Source of the DNA: Alteromonas mediterranea DE
Lineage (GTDB): Bacteria; Pseudomonadota; Gammaproteobacteria; Enterobacterales; Alteromonadaceae
NCBI RefSeq assembly: GCF_000020585.3
Contig: NC_011138.3
Span: 37,501-101,500, forward strand
DNA length: 64,000 nucleotides
Reading direction: 5' to 3'
The notes below the pieces were generated by a model. That model made no database searches. It worked only from the letters and a program-made list of their open reading frames with translations, and was not told the DNA's origin. Below are positions 29,286 through 38,912 of this stretch, piece by piece (the first letter of the stretch is position 1; each line of letters begins with the position of its first letter). The translations under genes were made by a program, and so were the position numbers.

Positions 29286-31730
29286 ATGAAGGTCCAGGTA
29301 TCTTTTACCACCAAAACCATCCTTATTTTATTGGCGATGGTATTAACCGTTGCTATTGTCATTTCGACAGTGCTGATCCAAGAGTCCGAAGCTCGGGTGT
29401 TGCTCGAGCAGCGGGAAAGCCAAATCAGCAATCAGCGACGGGTTCAGCTTTTCGAAGATATTCTTCACGGGCGTATGATCACGCTTATTGATGTTATTAG
29501 TCGTAAAAAAGGCACCTATTCCAATAACCTAAACGAACTGCAGCAGTCGTTGAGTGATTTAAGCGAGTATTTAACCCTCAACTTTCAAGTAGAGTCGCTT
29601 TTATTATTCGATGAGTTTGGCGTGGTAGGCACACCAAATCGTCCAATAGACAACACAATTGAACGGCTTGTCGATACAACACGAGCAACGTTTGAAAGTC
29701 GCTCGCTATTGGTTTGTGACAATGTATGTACACACTATATCTCCATTCCTGTTATGGCGGACAGCGACACAATTCCTATCATTGTAGTTTCCACATCAAT
29801 GCGTGAGCTTTTGTATTTGTTCAGCCGCGCCACAGATGTGCATAAAGTTGCCATTGTCCAAGCTAAAAAAATGCCGGCAGGGAAAACAAAACTTGCTGTA
29901 GCTAGCCAAGTATCTGCGGCAAATCGACAGTATCTGCAATCGCTTTTTGATGTCTTGCCAGAGCAATGGCGTATCGATGATTTAGTGATAAAAGGCTTAA
30001 ATGTAGTGCTTGATAACCAGCAACTGCTTGTAAGCTTATTGCCCTTTGACCATGCCTCTGGCGATCATCCTTACTTGCTGATAGTGCAAGATGTATCGGC
30101 TATGGTACGACAAAACGAGCAATATCAATATGTGGTTATTTCAAGTGCCATTGGGTTATTCCTGCTGTTCTCGTCACTGCTTTACGTATTTCTAAATCAG
30201 TACCGAATCAGGTTATTAAATGTAAGTGAACGCTTACCAATGCTGGCGGAGCATAAATTTAAAGAGTTCTATACGATTGCAGCAAAACGCAGAAAATCGC
30301 CTATTTTTAGACTTACTGATGAACTCGATGTCGTAGAAGAGGCGGCGAATAACCTAGCTCGTCAGCTTGAAAGCTTTGACGGTCAAATGGCAATAAATAC
30401 CGCGAAGCTTGAAAAGATGGCTATGTTTGACGTGCTTACTGGCCTGCCCAATCGAAATATGCTGACTTTTCAAATTGAAAAGCAGTTGGCCAGCTCTATC
30501 CGCGATGACAGGTTAGTGGCGTTAATGTTCATGGACTTAGATGACTTCAAAAAAGTTAACGACAGCCACGGCCACGATGTGGGCGATAAATTATTAAAAG
30601 CGGCAGCCATGCGTATTTCTCGTCCCATTAGAGATTCTGATATCGCGTCGCGTTTCGGCGGTGATGAGTTCGTTATATTGCTATCAAACATAGAAAGTAA
30701 ACAGCACGTCGATAAAGTCGCACAAAAAATTATCGATGAATTCATAGATCCAATCATTGTGGATGGCGTGACATTTTATGTGTCTATCAGTATCGGTATT
30801 GCTATCACTAGTCACTCGCGTGCAACACCGGTAGAACTGTTACGTCATGCAGATATCGCCATGTATGAAGCGAAAGCCAAAAAAGGCGCTGCGTTTAAGG
30901 TCTACGATGCCACAATGAACTTAAAAGTGATGCAAAAAGTTGAGTTGGAGTCTGAGGCGCGCGAAGCGTTGAGGGATAACCAATTCAGCTTGGCTCTTCA
31001 GCCACAAATCGAAATGCACACTGGGAAGCTGATAGGGTTTGAAGCGTTACTGCGTTGGTATCACCCTAAAAAAGGGCACATTTCACCAGCTCAGTTTATA
31101 CCGCTGCTTGAAAATACGTCTTTTATGCTAGAGCTAGACTATTGGGTGATAGCACGCTCTACTCGCATAGTTCGCGATTTTAAAAACAGTGGTTATCCCG
31201 ATATTAAGATTGCTATTAATCTCTCAGCCGGGCAGTTTTTAGCCCCCACTTTGCCTGAGTTTTTACAACAGCAAATCATTAAAAACGATATAGCGCCCAA
31301 CCAAGTTTGCCTAGAGCTTACCGAAACGGTGCTGGTGTCCGACATTAAACGTGCAACGAGCATCATGAGAACCATTCGAGAAATGGGGTGTATGCTGGCC
31401 ATTGACGACTTCGGAACCGGTTATTCCTCGCTTAGCTATTTAAAATCGCTACCGGCTGACTATATTAAAATTGATCGCTCGTTTGTTGCGAATATTGCTA
31501 GCAGTGCCGACGACAGGAACATTGTTCATTCCACCATTTCCATGGTGTGCAACATGGGAATGCAGGTGGTAGCCGAAGGCATAGAGACCAGTGAGCAATA
31601 CGAACTGCTGTGTCATTTCGACTGTCATATCGGACAAGGCTACCTTATAAGTAAGCCCATTTCAGAAGCCAATATTTGGGACGTGTTAAATGACAAAGTG
31701 GAATATAACTTCTGGAAAGACTTCACCTAG
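29286..31730 (+). CDS. Membrane diguanylate cyclase/phosphodiesterase (GGDEF-EAL) with periplasmic sensor
   Basis: 814 residues. TM1 at about 10-30, a periplasmic sensor domain of about 250 residues, TM2 near 281-302, GGDEF domain with an intact FGGDEF near residue 458, and EAL domain with an intact GFEALLRW near 585, IAINLSAGQF, ELTE and DDFGTGYSS. Both catalytic motifs look functional, so the protein could make or break cyclic di-GMP. It ends a three-gene unit with a PstS-like domain and a porin-like barrel, implying that a periplasmic ligand sets its activity. Confidence 0.92.
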   Translation: MKVQVSFTTKTILILLAMVLTVAIVISTVLIQESEARVLLEQRESQISNQRRVQLFEDILHGRMITLIDVISRKKGTYSNNLNELQQSLSDLSEYLTLNFQVESLLLFDEFGVVGTPNRPIDNTIERLVDTTRATFESRSLLVCDNVCTHYISIPVMADSDTIPIIVVSTSMRELLYLFSRATDVHKVAIVQAKKMPAGKTKLAVASQVSAANRQYLQSLFDVLPEQWRIDDLVIKGLNVVLDNQQLLVSLLPFDHASGDHPYLLIVQDVSAMVRQNEQYQYVVISSAIGLFLLFSSLLYVFLNQYRIRLLNVSERLPMLAEHKFKEFYTIAAKRRKSPIFRLTDELDVVEEAANNLARQLESFDGQMAINTAKLEKMAMFDVLTGLPNRNMLTFQIEKQLASSIRDDRLVALMFMDLDDFKKVNDSHGHDVGDKLLKAAAMRISRPIRDSDIASRFGGDEFVILLSNIESKQHVDKVAQKIIDEFIDPIIVDGVTFYVSISIGIAITSHSRATPVELLRHADIAMYEAKAKKGAAFKVYDATMNLKVMQKVELESEAREALRDNQFSLALQPQIEMHTGKLIGFEALLRWYHPKKGHISPAQFIPLLENTSFMLELDYWVIARSTRIVRDFKNSGYPDIKIAINLSAGQFLAPTLPEFLQQQIIKNDIAPNQVCLELTETVLVSDIKRATSIMRTIREMGCMLAIDDFGTGYSSLSYLKSLPADYIKIDRSFVANIASSADDRNIVHSTISMVCNMGMQVVAEGIETSEQYELLCHFDCHIGQGYLISKPISEANIWDVLNDKVEYNFWKDFT

Positions 31731-31888
31731 CTATGCGTTAACACCTTGCCCGTAAACCCTGTTCGCGCAAGTGTGCTGAATAATTTACAAACTTGGTCGA
31801 CAAACCCATTAAATACAGCGCAAGGGTGTGTACCCTTTAATGCGCTTTCATTAAACTACGGGTTTTATACCTATATTCGGAGAATGGC

Positions 31889-33085
31889 ATGTCTGCGGCG
31901 TTTATTTCTCACTTGCAATCGCAAATTGAAGCCACGAAAGAAGATGGTTTGTACAAAAAAGAGCGTGTAATTACCTCACAACAGCAAGCTGATATTGGCG
32001 TTGCTGGCGGCGAACACGTCATTAATTTTTGTGCGAACAACTACCTTGGTCTAGCAAATAACGAAAGCTTAATTGAAGCAGCGAAAAACGGCCTAGATAG
32101 CCATGGTTTTGGTGTAGCATCTGTACGTTTCATCTGCGGTACTCAAGACATTCACAAGCAGCTAGAAACCTCAATCAGCGACTTTTTAGGTACAGAAGAT
32201 ACCATTCTTTACCCGTCGTGCTTCGACGCCAACGGGGGCTTGTTTGAAACGCTACTTGGCCCAGAAGATGCCATCATCTCTGACGCGCTTAACCACGCCA
32301 GTATCATTGACGGCGTACGCTTGTGTAAAGCTAAACGCTACCGCTACGCGAATAACGACATGGCGGCGCTAGAAGAGCAGCTCAAGCAGGCCAATGCCGA
32401 TGGCGCGCGCTTCAAAATCATTGCCACTGACGGTGTTTTTTCAATGGACGGCGTTATTGCCGACCTCGCTTCTATTTGCGATTTAGCCGACAAATACGAC
32501 GCTATGGTAATGGTCGATGACTGTCATGCGACAGGCTTTCTTGGCGAAAACGGCAAAGGCAGTCACGAATACTGCGGCGTAATGGGCCGTGTAGACATTA
32601 TCACCGGTACTTTAGGTAAAGCCCTTGGCGGTGCGTCTGGTGGCTATACGTCAGGTAAAAAAGAAGTAGTGGAATGGCTGCGTCAGCGTTCGCGCCCTTA
32701 TCTTTTCTCTAACTCAGTTGCGCCACCTATTGTTTCAGCGTCACTTAAGGTGTTTGAAATGATGAAAGAAGGCGATGAGCTACGCGCAAACCTATGGCGT
32801 AACGCAAACCACTTCCGCAAGCGCATGGAAGAAGCGGGTTTCACCCTTGCGGGTAAAGATCACGCTATCATTCCTGTCATGCTAGGCGACGCTCGCTTAG
32901 CCAGTGAAATGGCTGACAAACTGCTGGAAAAAGGCATTTACGTTATCGGCTTCTCATACCCTGTAGTGCCAAAAGGCCAAGCCCGAATTCGTACGCAAAT
33001 GTCGGCAGGTCACAGCCTTGAACACGTTGATAAAGCCATAGATGCATTTATCGAAGTAGGCCGTGAAATGGGAGTAATTTCATGA
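31889..33085 (+). CDS. kbl: Glycine C-acetyltransferase (2-amino-3-ketobutyrate CoA ligase)
   Basis: 398 residues, a PLP-dependent alpha-oxoamine synthase: [23 protein letters not shown], and the PLP lysine in [17 protein letters not shown]. It splits 2-amino-3-ketobutyrate with CoA to glycine and acetyl-CoA. Good ribosome-binding site GGAG before the ATG. Overlaps tdh by four bases. A hairpin AAGGGT/ACCCTT (31822-31837), enclosed by GCGC on both sides, lies in the 158-bp leader and could act as terminator of the preceding gene or as a leader structure. Confidence 0.96.
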   Translation: MSAAFISHLQSQIEATKEDGLYKKERVITSQQQADIGVAGGEHVINFCANNYLGLANNESLIEAAKNGLDSHGFGVASVRFICGTQDIHKQLETSISDFLGTEDTILYPSCFDANGGLFETLLGPEDAIISDALNHASIIDGVRLCKAKRYRYANNDMAALEEQLKQANADGARFKIIATDGVFSMDGVIADLASICDLADKYDAMVMVDDCHATGFLGENGKGSHEYCGVMGRVDIITGTLGKALGGASGGYTSGKKEVVEWLRQRSRPYLFSNSVAPPIVSASLKVFEMMKEGDELRANLWRNANHFRKRMEEAGFTLAGKDHAIIPVMLGDARLASEMADKLLEKGIYVIGFSYPVVPKGQARIRTQMSAGHSLEHVDKAIDAFIEVGREMGVIS

Positions 33086-34107
33086 AATCGCTAGTAAAAG
33101 CGAAGGCGGAAAAAGGCATTTGGCTGCAAGACACGCCAAAGCCGGAAGTCGGGCACAACGACCTGCTGATTAAGATTCGCAAAACCGCTATTTGCGGTAC
33201 CGATATGCATATCTACAACTGGGATGAATGGTCACAAAACACCATTCCCGTGCCTGTGGTCGTCGGTCACGAATACGTAGGCGAAGTAGTGGGTATGGGG
33301 CAAGAAGTAAAAGGCTTCGAAGTAGGTGACCGTGTGTCCGGTGAAGGTCATATTACCTGTGGTCATTGCCGAAACTGCCGTGCTGGCCGCGTACATTTGT
33401 GCCGCAACACCGAAGGTGTGGGTGTAAACCGCCCGGGGGCCTTTGCCGAATATTTAGTTATTCCTGCCTTCAACGCGTTTAAAATTCCAGACAATATCAG
33501 CGACGACCTAGCGTCCATATTTGACCCATTTGGTAATGCTGTTCATACCGCGCTAAGTTTCGACTTAGTAGGCGAAGACGTACTTATCACAGGTGCAGGA
33601 CCTATCGGCATTATGGCGGCTGCGGTCGCCAAGCACGTTGGTGCGCGTCATGTTGTGGTTACCGATATCAACCCTTATCGCCTTGAGCTTGCTAAAAAAA
33701 TGGGTGCTACTCGCACTGTTGATGTCAGTAAAGAAAACCTACAAGACGTTATGGATGAGCTGGGCATGTCAGAAGGCTTTGATGTAGGCCTAGAAATGTC
33801 GGGCGTGCCGGTAGCCTTCAGAGACATGCTGAACAAAATGAACCACGGCGGCAAAATAGCCATGCTAGGTATACCGCCACAGGATGTGGCAGTCGACTGG
33901 AACCAAGTTATTTTCAAGGGCTTGGTAATAAAAGGTATTTACGGCCGTGAAATGTTTGAAACCTGGTACAAAATGGCGAGTTTGCTGCAAAGCGGTTTAG
34001 ACCTGTCGCCTATCATCACACATACCTTTTCTATTGATGACTTTCAGAAAGGGTTTGATACCATGGGGTCAGGACACTCAGGTAAAGTTATTCTGGACTG
34101 GCAATAA
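33082..34107 (+). CDS. tdh: L-threonine 3-dehydrogenase
   Basis: 341 residues, zinc-dependent medium-chain dehydrogenase: catalytic-zinc region [16 protein letters not shown] and [10 protein letters not shown], structural-zinc Cys cluster [15 protein letters not shown], and the NAD-binding [12 protein letters not shown]. It oxidises threonine to 2-amino-3-ketobutyrate, the substrate of Kbl. Start overlaps kbl (ATGA) and its TAA overlaps the glpE ATG by one base. Confidence 0.97.
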   Translation: MKSLVKAKAEKGIWLQDTPKPEVGHNDLLIKIRKTAICGTDMHIYNWDEWSQNTIPVPVVVGHEYVGEVVGMGQEVKGFEVGDRVSGEGHITCGHCRNCRAGRVHLCRNTEGVGVNRPGAFAEYLVIPAFNAFKIPDNISDDLASIFDPFGNAVHTALSFDLVGEDVLITGAGPIGIMAAAVAKHVGARHVVVTDINPYRLELAKKMGATRTVDVSKENLQDVMDELGMSEGFDVGLEMSGVPVAFRDMLNKMNHGGKIAMLGIPPQDVAVDWNQVIFKGLVIKGIYGREMFETWYKMASLLQSGLDLSPIITHTFSIDDFQKGFDTMGSGHSGKVILDWQ

Positions 34108-34418
34108 TGACAACATTTTCACACATTAGCGTCAACGACGTTGCTAACTTTCAAGGCGACGTAACCATTGTGGACATACGCGATCCTCAATCGTTCGCTA
34201 ATGGACACATGCCGAACGCGGCACCGTTAAACAATGACAACTTTGCCGCGTTTATCGAACAAACGCCCAAAGACATCCCAGTGGTTGTAGTGTGTTACCA
34301 CGGCGTTAGTAGCCAACAGGCAGCACAAGTGATCGCACAGCAGGGCTTTGAAAGCGTTTATAGTATGGACGGTGGTTTCGAAGCGTGGCGACTGGCGAAT
34401 CCGGTGGTAACGGCATAA
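34107..34418 (+). CDS. glpE: Thiosulfate sulfurtransferase GlpE (single-domain rhodanese)
   Basis: 103 residues, one rhodanese domain: TIVDIRDPQSFANGHMPNA, and the active-site loop VVCYHGVSSQQAA with the persulfide-forming Cys. The loop CYHGVSS is that of GlpE. It moves sulfur from thiosulfate to acceptors such as cyanide or thioredoxin. Coupled to tdh by a one-base overlap and followed by a strong hairpin before glpG. Confidence 0.92.
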   Translation: MTTFSHISVNDVANFQGDVTIVDIRDPQSFANGHMPNAAPLNNDNFAAFIEQTPKDIPVVVVCYHGVSSQQAAQVIAQQGFESVYSMDGGFEAWRLANPVVTA

Positions 34419-34450
34419 GTTACATCATGCAGGATGTGACGTAAGAACAT

Positions 34451-34479
34451 AACAAAGGTGCACACGGTGCACCTTTGTT
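34451..34479 (+). terminator. Perfect 13-bp hairpin between glpE and glpG
   Basis: AACAAAGGTGCAC / GTGCACCTTTGTT with a 3-base loop, followed by TTTTAT. It should terminate the kbl-tdh-glpE transcript or lower read-through into glpG. Confidence 0.8.
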
Positions 34480-34590
34480 TTATGCTTTGCAGAACTAATA
34501 CATTCCAGTATAAAGGTGTTACGCACCGCACCCACATTATACGTAACATTGCGTTTATCTATTTTCTGCTTTCGGGGTAACAAAAAGCCT

Positions 34591-35454
34591 ATGGGTCATC
34601 CTTTAATTGCGTTTAATCAACAAAGTCCAGCGCACCTTCTCGCTAACTACTTAACCAGTCAGAACATTACGGCCAACGTTGTTCAAAGCGATAAAGAATT
34701 CGTGGTAGTACTTAACGAAGATGCGCATATCGACCGCGCAAAAATCATAGCGGAAGACTTCTTAGCGAATCCTACTCACCCTAAGTATCAGCAGGCTGCG
34801 TGGGACAGCGGTAAGAATGTGCAGCTTGCGCCCTCAGGCAGCGGCTTTTCTATGGGCAATATTATTACCGATGCGGTCAAAGCGCCTTTCACGTCAGTGG
34901 TGTTTATACTGTGCGTAGCGGTGTATGGCTTGTCGTTACTTGGCATGTTCGCGCCTATTGCCCAGCATTTACTTATGCAGCCGTTTTCTGTTTTGGCACA
35001 AAATCAAGAATGGTGGCGTTTACTCGGTCCGGCGTTCATACACTTTTCGGCATTACACATCATATTTAACCTGCTTTGGTGGGCCATGCTAGGGGCCAAA
35101 ATTGAACGGACCCTTGGCATGAGCATGTTGCTCATTGTGTTTATCGTATCGGCAACTATATCCAATGCGGCTCAGGCTATTTTTAGCGAACCGGTGCAGG
35201 GTAACTTGTATCTATTTGGCGGCTTGTCAGGCGTGGTTTACGCTGTAATGGGGTTTGTGTGGTGGTTAGGGTGGCTACGCCCAAGCTGGGGCTTGTCGCT
35301 ACCTAACTCTATTGTGGGGTTTATGCTGGTGTGGCTGGTGCTCGGTTATGCCGATATCTTATGGGTAAACATGGCGAACGCGGCGCATACCGCAGGACTG
35401 ATTTCGGGTTGCCTATTGGCGGCAACATTAAGCCTTGGCTCGGGCAAGCGTTAA
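34591..35454 (+). CDS. glpG: Rhomboid intramembrane serine protease GlpG
   Basis: 287 residues from the ATG at 34591 (MGHPLIAFNQQSPAHLLANYL), close to the 276 of E. coli GlpG; an in-frame ATG 75 bp upstream gives an implausible extension. The N-terminal cytoplasmic domain is followed by six membrane segments. Catalytic Ser is in LFGGLSGVVYAVMG, catalytic His in NAAHTAGLISG, and the HFSALHIIFNLLWW stretch forms the family HxxxN motif. Cleaves membrane proteins within the bilayer. Confidence 0.93.
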   Translation: MGHPLIAFNQQSPAHLLANYLTSQNITANVVQSDKEFVVVLNEDAHIDRAKIIAEDFLANPTHPKYQQAAWDSGKNVQLAPSGSGFSMGNIITDAVKAPFTSVVFILCVAVYGLSLLGMFAPIAQHLLMQPFSVLAQNQEWWRLLGPAFIHFSALHIIFNLLWWAMLGAKIERTLGMSMLLIVFIVSATISNAAQAIFSEPVQGNLYLFGGLSGVVYAVMGFVWWLGWLRPSWGLSLPNSIVGFMLVWLVLGYADILWVNMANAAHTAGLISGCLLAATLSLGSGKR

Positions 35455-35516
35455 TTACCAAACTCTCTAATGAGAGCCGGATGCCTAATAGCACATCATT
35501 GAACCATTCATACTAA

Positions 35517-35545
35517 AAAGCGAGCGCATTACACCGGCTCGCTTT
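35517..35545 (+). terminator. Terminator between convergent glpG and fliL-like genes
   Basis: AAAGCGAGC / GCTCGCTTT stem with an eleven-base loop; both flanks carry T-rich (plus) or A-rich sequence, so it may act in both directions. Confidence 0.7.
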
Positions 35546-35574
35546 CTATTTTTACTTACCCGTTACTCAGCGCA

Positions 35575-35988
35575 CTAGCCGCCCTGATACAAGTACTTGG
35601 TAAAGATAACGTTCTTTATAACTTCACCACCGGTTTCTTGTTGCATATGCTCTTGAAGGGCTTTAAGAATGGCGCGGCGAATATCTTCGCGCCCGGTAAG
35701 CGACTTCACTTTTTCTGCTGGCTGTTGGCCAAATATTTCAATGGCGGTAGAGCGCAGTAATGGCATGTGGTGTTCCGCAATTTCAAGCTCGTTCACATCG
35801 TGAATCATTAGCTCAACCGATACCCGTACGTAACCTAATTTTTGAGCGCTATCGCTAATGTAGTTGGTAACAATTTCTGGTTCTAAACCTAAATAGGCAT
35901 AATTGGCGTTATCTTGAGCCACTGCCAAGTTTCCACCAAAAAGAAAGAAGCTAAGCGCAAATACACGTAAAACTAAAGGCTTAAGCAT
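35575..35988 (-). CDS. FliL-like exported protein
   Basis: 137 residues with a signal peptide (VFALSFFLFGGNLAVA|QD) and a FliL-type domain: YLGLEPEIVTNYISD, YVRVSVELMIHDVNELEIAEHHMP, IRRAILKALQEHM, VIKNVIFTKYLYQ. FliL proteins support flagellar stator function. This one has a cleavable-looking signal rather than a clear anchor and lies among unrelated genes between glpG and ubiC, so it is probably the chromosomal FliL paralogue known outside flagellar clusters. Divergent from ubiC. Confidence 0.82.
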   Translation of the reverse strand: MLKPLVLRVFALSFFLFGGNLAVAQDNANYAYLGLEPEIVTNYISDSAQKLGYVRVSVELMIHDVNELEIAEHHMPLLRSTAIEIFGQQPAEKVKSLTGREDIRRAILKALQEHMQQETGGEVIKNVIFTKYLYQGG

Positions 35989-36136
35989 AGTGAAGTCCGA
36001 AACACCAAAGTAATAAATTCACTGGGTAGTGTAGCAAAACTCTGATTAAACACACTACTGCAAAAGTTTAACCGAGTGAAAATATTTAAACACGACGTGT
36101 TATCATACTCACAGATTTATTATTCGGGCTTTTCGT

Positions 36137-36706
36137 GTGAGTTTTAATGCCACTTTTCCAGTGGGTTTGGCGGTTAACTGGCAAGCACCTTCTGGCATCA
36201 CAATTCCTAATGCGCAGCTGAAAAACTGGCTGCTTGATACCGGTTCTTTAACTGCGCGGGTGCAGTCTTTAAGTAATCACTTCTCTTTAGAGCTACTAGG
36301 CCAGCATACGCAAATACCCCACGATAACGAACTATCGTTACTACACGCTAACGGTGAAACCAGCTATCAAGCCCGAGAAATTTTGCTATGTGGCGATCAT
36401 CAGCCGTGGGTGTTTGCCCGTTCTATTATTCCTCAAGCGTTTGTAGATAGTGAGCTTTCAGGTCTGGGTCGAGAGCCTTTAGGTAAAAGATTGTTTAACG
36501 ACACTAGGTTTACACGGTCAGCATTTCAATTATGTACTATGCCCGCCTCTCAATTTGGTATGGGCGGCAACCAAACCTTGTGGGGAAGGCGTTCGTTGTT
36601 TACGTTAGATAATTACAGCATGATAGTGGCAGAAGTTTTTCTTCCTGCATCTCCTGCGTATGGCGAAAGTGTCACAAGTAAAGTAGAAAGCGAAAAACAG
36701 TTATGA
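36137..36706 (+). CDS. ubiC: Chorismate lyase
   Basis: 189 residues with a GTG start (36137). The motif REILLCGDHQPWVFARSIIP and ELSGLGREPLGKRLF match UbiC. It splits chorismate into 4-hydroxybenzoate and pyruvate, the first committed step of ubiquinone synthesis. Overlaps ubiA by four bases (ATGA), so the two are coupled. Confidence 0.94.
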   Translation: MSFNATFPVGLAVNWQAPSGITIPNAQLKNWLLDTGSLTARVQSLSNHFSLELLGQHTQIPHDNELSLLHANGETSYQAREILLCGDHQPWVFARSIIPQAFVDSELSGLGREPLGKRLFNDTRFTRSAFQLCTMPASQFGMGGNQTLWGRRSLFTLDNYSMIVAEVFLPASPAYGESVTSKVESEKQL

Positions 36707-37563
36707 AGCACAATTGGAAGGCATACGCGCAACTTATGCGCCTAGACAAACCCGTAGGTATTTACTTGCTACTATGGCCAACGCTGTGGGCACTATTGAT
36801 GGCTGCCCAAGGTTTACCGCCATTGGAGATAACCGTAATTTTTGTAGCCGGTGTGGTTGTTATGCGCTCTGCAGGGTGCGTTATAAATGACTATGCTGAT
36901 AGAAACGTAGACGGGCGCGTAAAACGCACTACACAGCGCCTGCTGGCAACAGGAGAAGCTACACCAAAACAAGCGCTACAGTTATTTGGCGCACTTATCG
37001 TAATCGCATTTATCTTAGTGCTGTTTCTTAACTGGCAAACTATCGCGTTATCTGTCGTCGCGCTTATGCTTGCAGCAAGCTATCCCTTCATGAAGCGCTA
37101 TACGCACTTGCCGCAGGTAGTATTAGGCGCAGCGTTTGGCTGGTCCATACCTATGGCTTTTATGGCCGTGCAAGAAACTGTACCAACGTACGCTTGGTGG
37201 TTGTTCATTGCTAACTTACTATGGACAGTCGCGTACGACACCATGTACGCCATGGTAGACCGCGACGACGATTTGCAAATAGGCGTTAAGTCTACCGCTA
37301 TATTGTTCGGTAAAAACGACGTGCTAATTGTGATGTTGTTGCAGGCCTGCGCGCTAATAATATTGTGGTGTATAGGCTGCACAATTAATGCTACCTGGCC
37401 TTACTATACAGCCGTGCTGTTTTCCGCTTTGCTATGCGTGCGCCAATATCAGCTTATTAAACGCCGTCAGCGTGAGGGTTGTTTCACCGCGTTTATTGAA
37501 AACCACTACATTGGTTTAGCCATTACGCTTGGTACGGCGCTGCATTTTTATTTGGTTTGGTAA
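36703..37563 (+). CDS. ubiA: 4-hydroxybenzoate octaprenyltransferase
   Basis: 286-residue multi-pass membrane protein. Two aspartate-rich motifs are present: NDYADRNVDGRVKRT near residue 62 and YDTMYAMVDRDDD near 178-190, which bind the prenyl diphosphate through magnesium. It prenylates 4-hydroxybenzoate at the inner membrane using the product of UbiC. Confidence 0.96.
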   Translation: MKHNWKAYAQLMRLDKPVGIYLLLWPTLWALLMAAQGLPPLEITVIFVAGVVVMRSAGCVINDYADRNVDGRVKRTTQRLLATGEATPKQALQLFGALIVIAFILVLFLNWQTIALSVVALMLAASYPFMKRYTHLPQVVLGAAFGWSIPMAFMAVQETVPTYAWWLFIANLLWTVAYDTMYAMVDRDDDLQIGVKSTAILFGKNDVLIVMLLQACALIILWCIGCTINATWPYYTAVLFSALLCVRQYQLIKRRQREGCFTAFIENHYIGLAITLGTALHFYLVW

Positions 37564-37717
37564 AACTTACCAACAGCAAATTTAGTAGCTATTTAGCGCT
37601 GGTATGGCCTTAAGAAATTACAGCACTAAAAGCCTACTCCAATCTGTACCCACGTCCCCTTATAACTTATTTATAGCCAGTCTAAAGTATTTACTCACTA
37701 AATGTTTTTAAAGTCGC

Positions 37718-37730
37718 GCACAAAATGTGC
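37718..37730. promoter_or_regulatory. Palindrome upstream of the RelE/XRE toxin-antitoxin pair
   Basis: GCACA-AAA-TGTGC, a perfect inverted repeat 27 bp before the toxin ATG, placed where an autoregulatory antitoxin would bind. It is a candidate operator by position and symmetry only. Confidence 0.45.
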
Positions 37731-37757
37731 TACTAAGTGTTATGCTTTAGGTGTCAA

Positions 37758-38132
37758 ATGGAATCTATACGCATATATAAATTGAAGTGGTTCAAGAGGT
37801 GGGCGAATAAAGAAGGTTTATCAGACAGCTTGATAAAATTAGCAGTTGCGGAAATGCTAGAGGGGTTAGTTGACGCCGATTTAGGTGCAAACGTATATAA
37901 AAAGCGAATACCTCTTTTGGGGCAAGGCAAAAGTGGAAGTTTAAGAACCCTCATAGCTTTTCAAGTGGATAATAAAGCCTTTTTTATTTATGGCTTTTCC
38001 AAAAGCGCCCGCTCGAATGTTAGTGTTAAAGAAATGAAGTCTTTAAAACTCCTAGCTAAAGAGCTACTGAACTATAGCGAGGAAAAGCTCAAGAAAGCTA
38101 TTGATTCAGGTAGTGTTGAAGAGGTGAGATAA
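37758..38132 (+). CDS. RelE/ParE-superfamily toxin (HigB-like)
   Basis: 124 residues from the ATG at 37758, which has AGG seven bases upstream; an earlier in-frame start exists but adds unlikely residues. The sequence WFKRWANKEGLSDSLI, RIPLLGQGKSGSLRTLIAF and KAFFIYGFSKSARSNVSVKE is typical of RelE-type toxins whose gene precedes a HigA/NadS-like antitoxin. Such toxins cut mRNA, usually at the ribosome. The antitoxin gene follows after 1 bp. Toxin-first order is the HigBA style. Confidence 0.83.
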   Translation: MESIRIYKLKWFKRWANKEGLSDSLIKLAVAEMLEGLVDADLGANVYKKRIPLLGQGKSGSLRTLIAFQVDNKAFFIYGFSKSARSNVSVKEMKSLKLLAKELLNYSEEKLKKAIDSGSVEEVR

Positions 38133-38133
38133 C

Positions 38134-38439
38134 ATGAAAGAAAGCATTTTAGATGTGGTACACAGTACTGCAAAAGATTTAAGCGAAGCCGGAGTAATGG
38201 ATAAGCAGACTATGCATCAGTTCGATGCATTATGTTTACCCAAACTCAAGCAATACGATGGACAGCGGATAAAAGCAATACGTGAGAAAGCAAGAGTAAG
38301 CCAAGCTGTTTTTGCCGCCTATTTAAACATCACGCCATCTACAATTAAGCAGTGGGAGCAGGGGAGCAAAAAGCCTCGAGGTACTTCTTTAAAGCTCTTG
38401 AGTCTTGTTGAGCAGAAAGGTTTAGAGATCTTGATGTAA
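38134..38439 (+). CDS. XRE-family antitoxin (HigA/NadS-like)
   Basis: 101 residues with a C-terminal helix-turn-helix: IKAIREKARVSQAVFAAYLNITPSTIKQWEQGSKKPRG. The DNA-binding fold and position 1 bp after the toxin identify it as the neutralising and autoregulating partner. The N-terminal 40 residues probably contact the toxin. Confidence 0.85.
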   Translation: MKESILDVVHSTAKDLSEAGVMDKQTMHQFDALCLPKLKQYDGQRIKAIREKARVSQAVFAAYLNITPSTIKQWEQGSKKPRGTSLKLLSLVEQKGLEILM

Positions 38440-38503
38440 CGTTTCTTTTGTTCTGCGCCTTTGCAAAGGCAGAAGAGCATTTCTTTATTTCATCGATCCC
38501 AAC

Positions 38504-38524
38504 AAAAAAGCGCCGTAAAGGCGC
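38504..38524 (-). terminator. Terminator of ubiK
   Basis: Read on the minus strand: GCGCC / GGCGC stem with a five-base loop followed by six T. It lies between the convergent antitoxin and ubiK genes. Confidence 0.8.
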
Positions 38525-38549
38525 ATTGTATTTTTGAAAGTAGTAAGTA

Positions 38550-38801
38550 CTACTTTTCTGCTAGTTTCGCTTCAAGCTCGGCAATGCGGCTTTCCATTGC
38601 GTCTAGTTTTTCGCGAGTGCGAATAAGCACTTGGCTTTGAATGTCGAACTCTTCGCGAGTCACTAAATCTAGCTTCGACAGCTGCGATTGCAAAACCGTC
38701 TTCACTCGGCCTTCCGCTTCTTCAGCCATGTTTTTAACGCCTGGTGGTACAGCATCAGCAATTTGTTTCGCTAAATCTTCGAGTTTCTTCGGATCCAACA
38801 T
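38550..38801 (-). CDS. ubiK: Ubiquinone biosynthesis accessory factor UbiK
   Basis: 83 residues. The N-terminal amphipathic helix (LDPKKLEDLAKQIADAVPPGV) and C-terminal coiled coil (TREKLDAMESRIAELEAKLAEK) are those of the BMFP/UbiK family. UbiK helps the soluble Ubi hydroxylase complex and interacts with UbiJ. Its gene is near ubiC-ubiA though on the other strand. Confidence 0.93.
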   Translation of the reverse strand: MLDPKKLEDLAKQIADAVPPGVKNMAEEAEGRVKTVLQSQLSKLDLVTREEFDIQSQVLIRTREKLDAMESRIAELEAKLAEK

Positions 38802-38912
38802 GGAATTCCCTTATAATGCGCAGCTCAAAATGTGAAAGCTATTCTATCGGTATCGACACGACATGCAATGAAAACCGTGTTGTGCCCAAATGTACGTTGT
38901 TTTAGGAATTAA

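Noticed and set aside
31746..31970. Plus-strand frame upstream of kbl
   Set aside because: It overlaps the kbl start out of frame and has no ribosome-binding site; kbl has a clear one.
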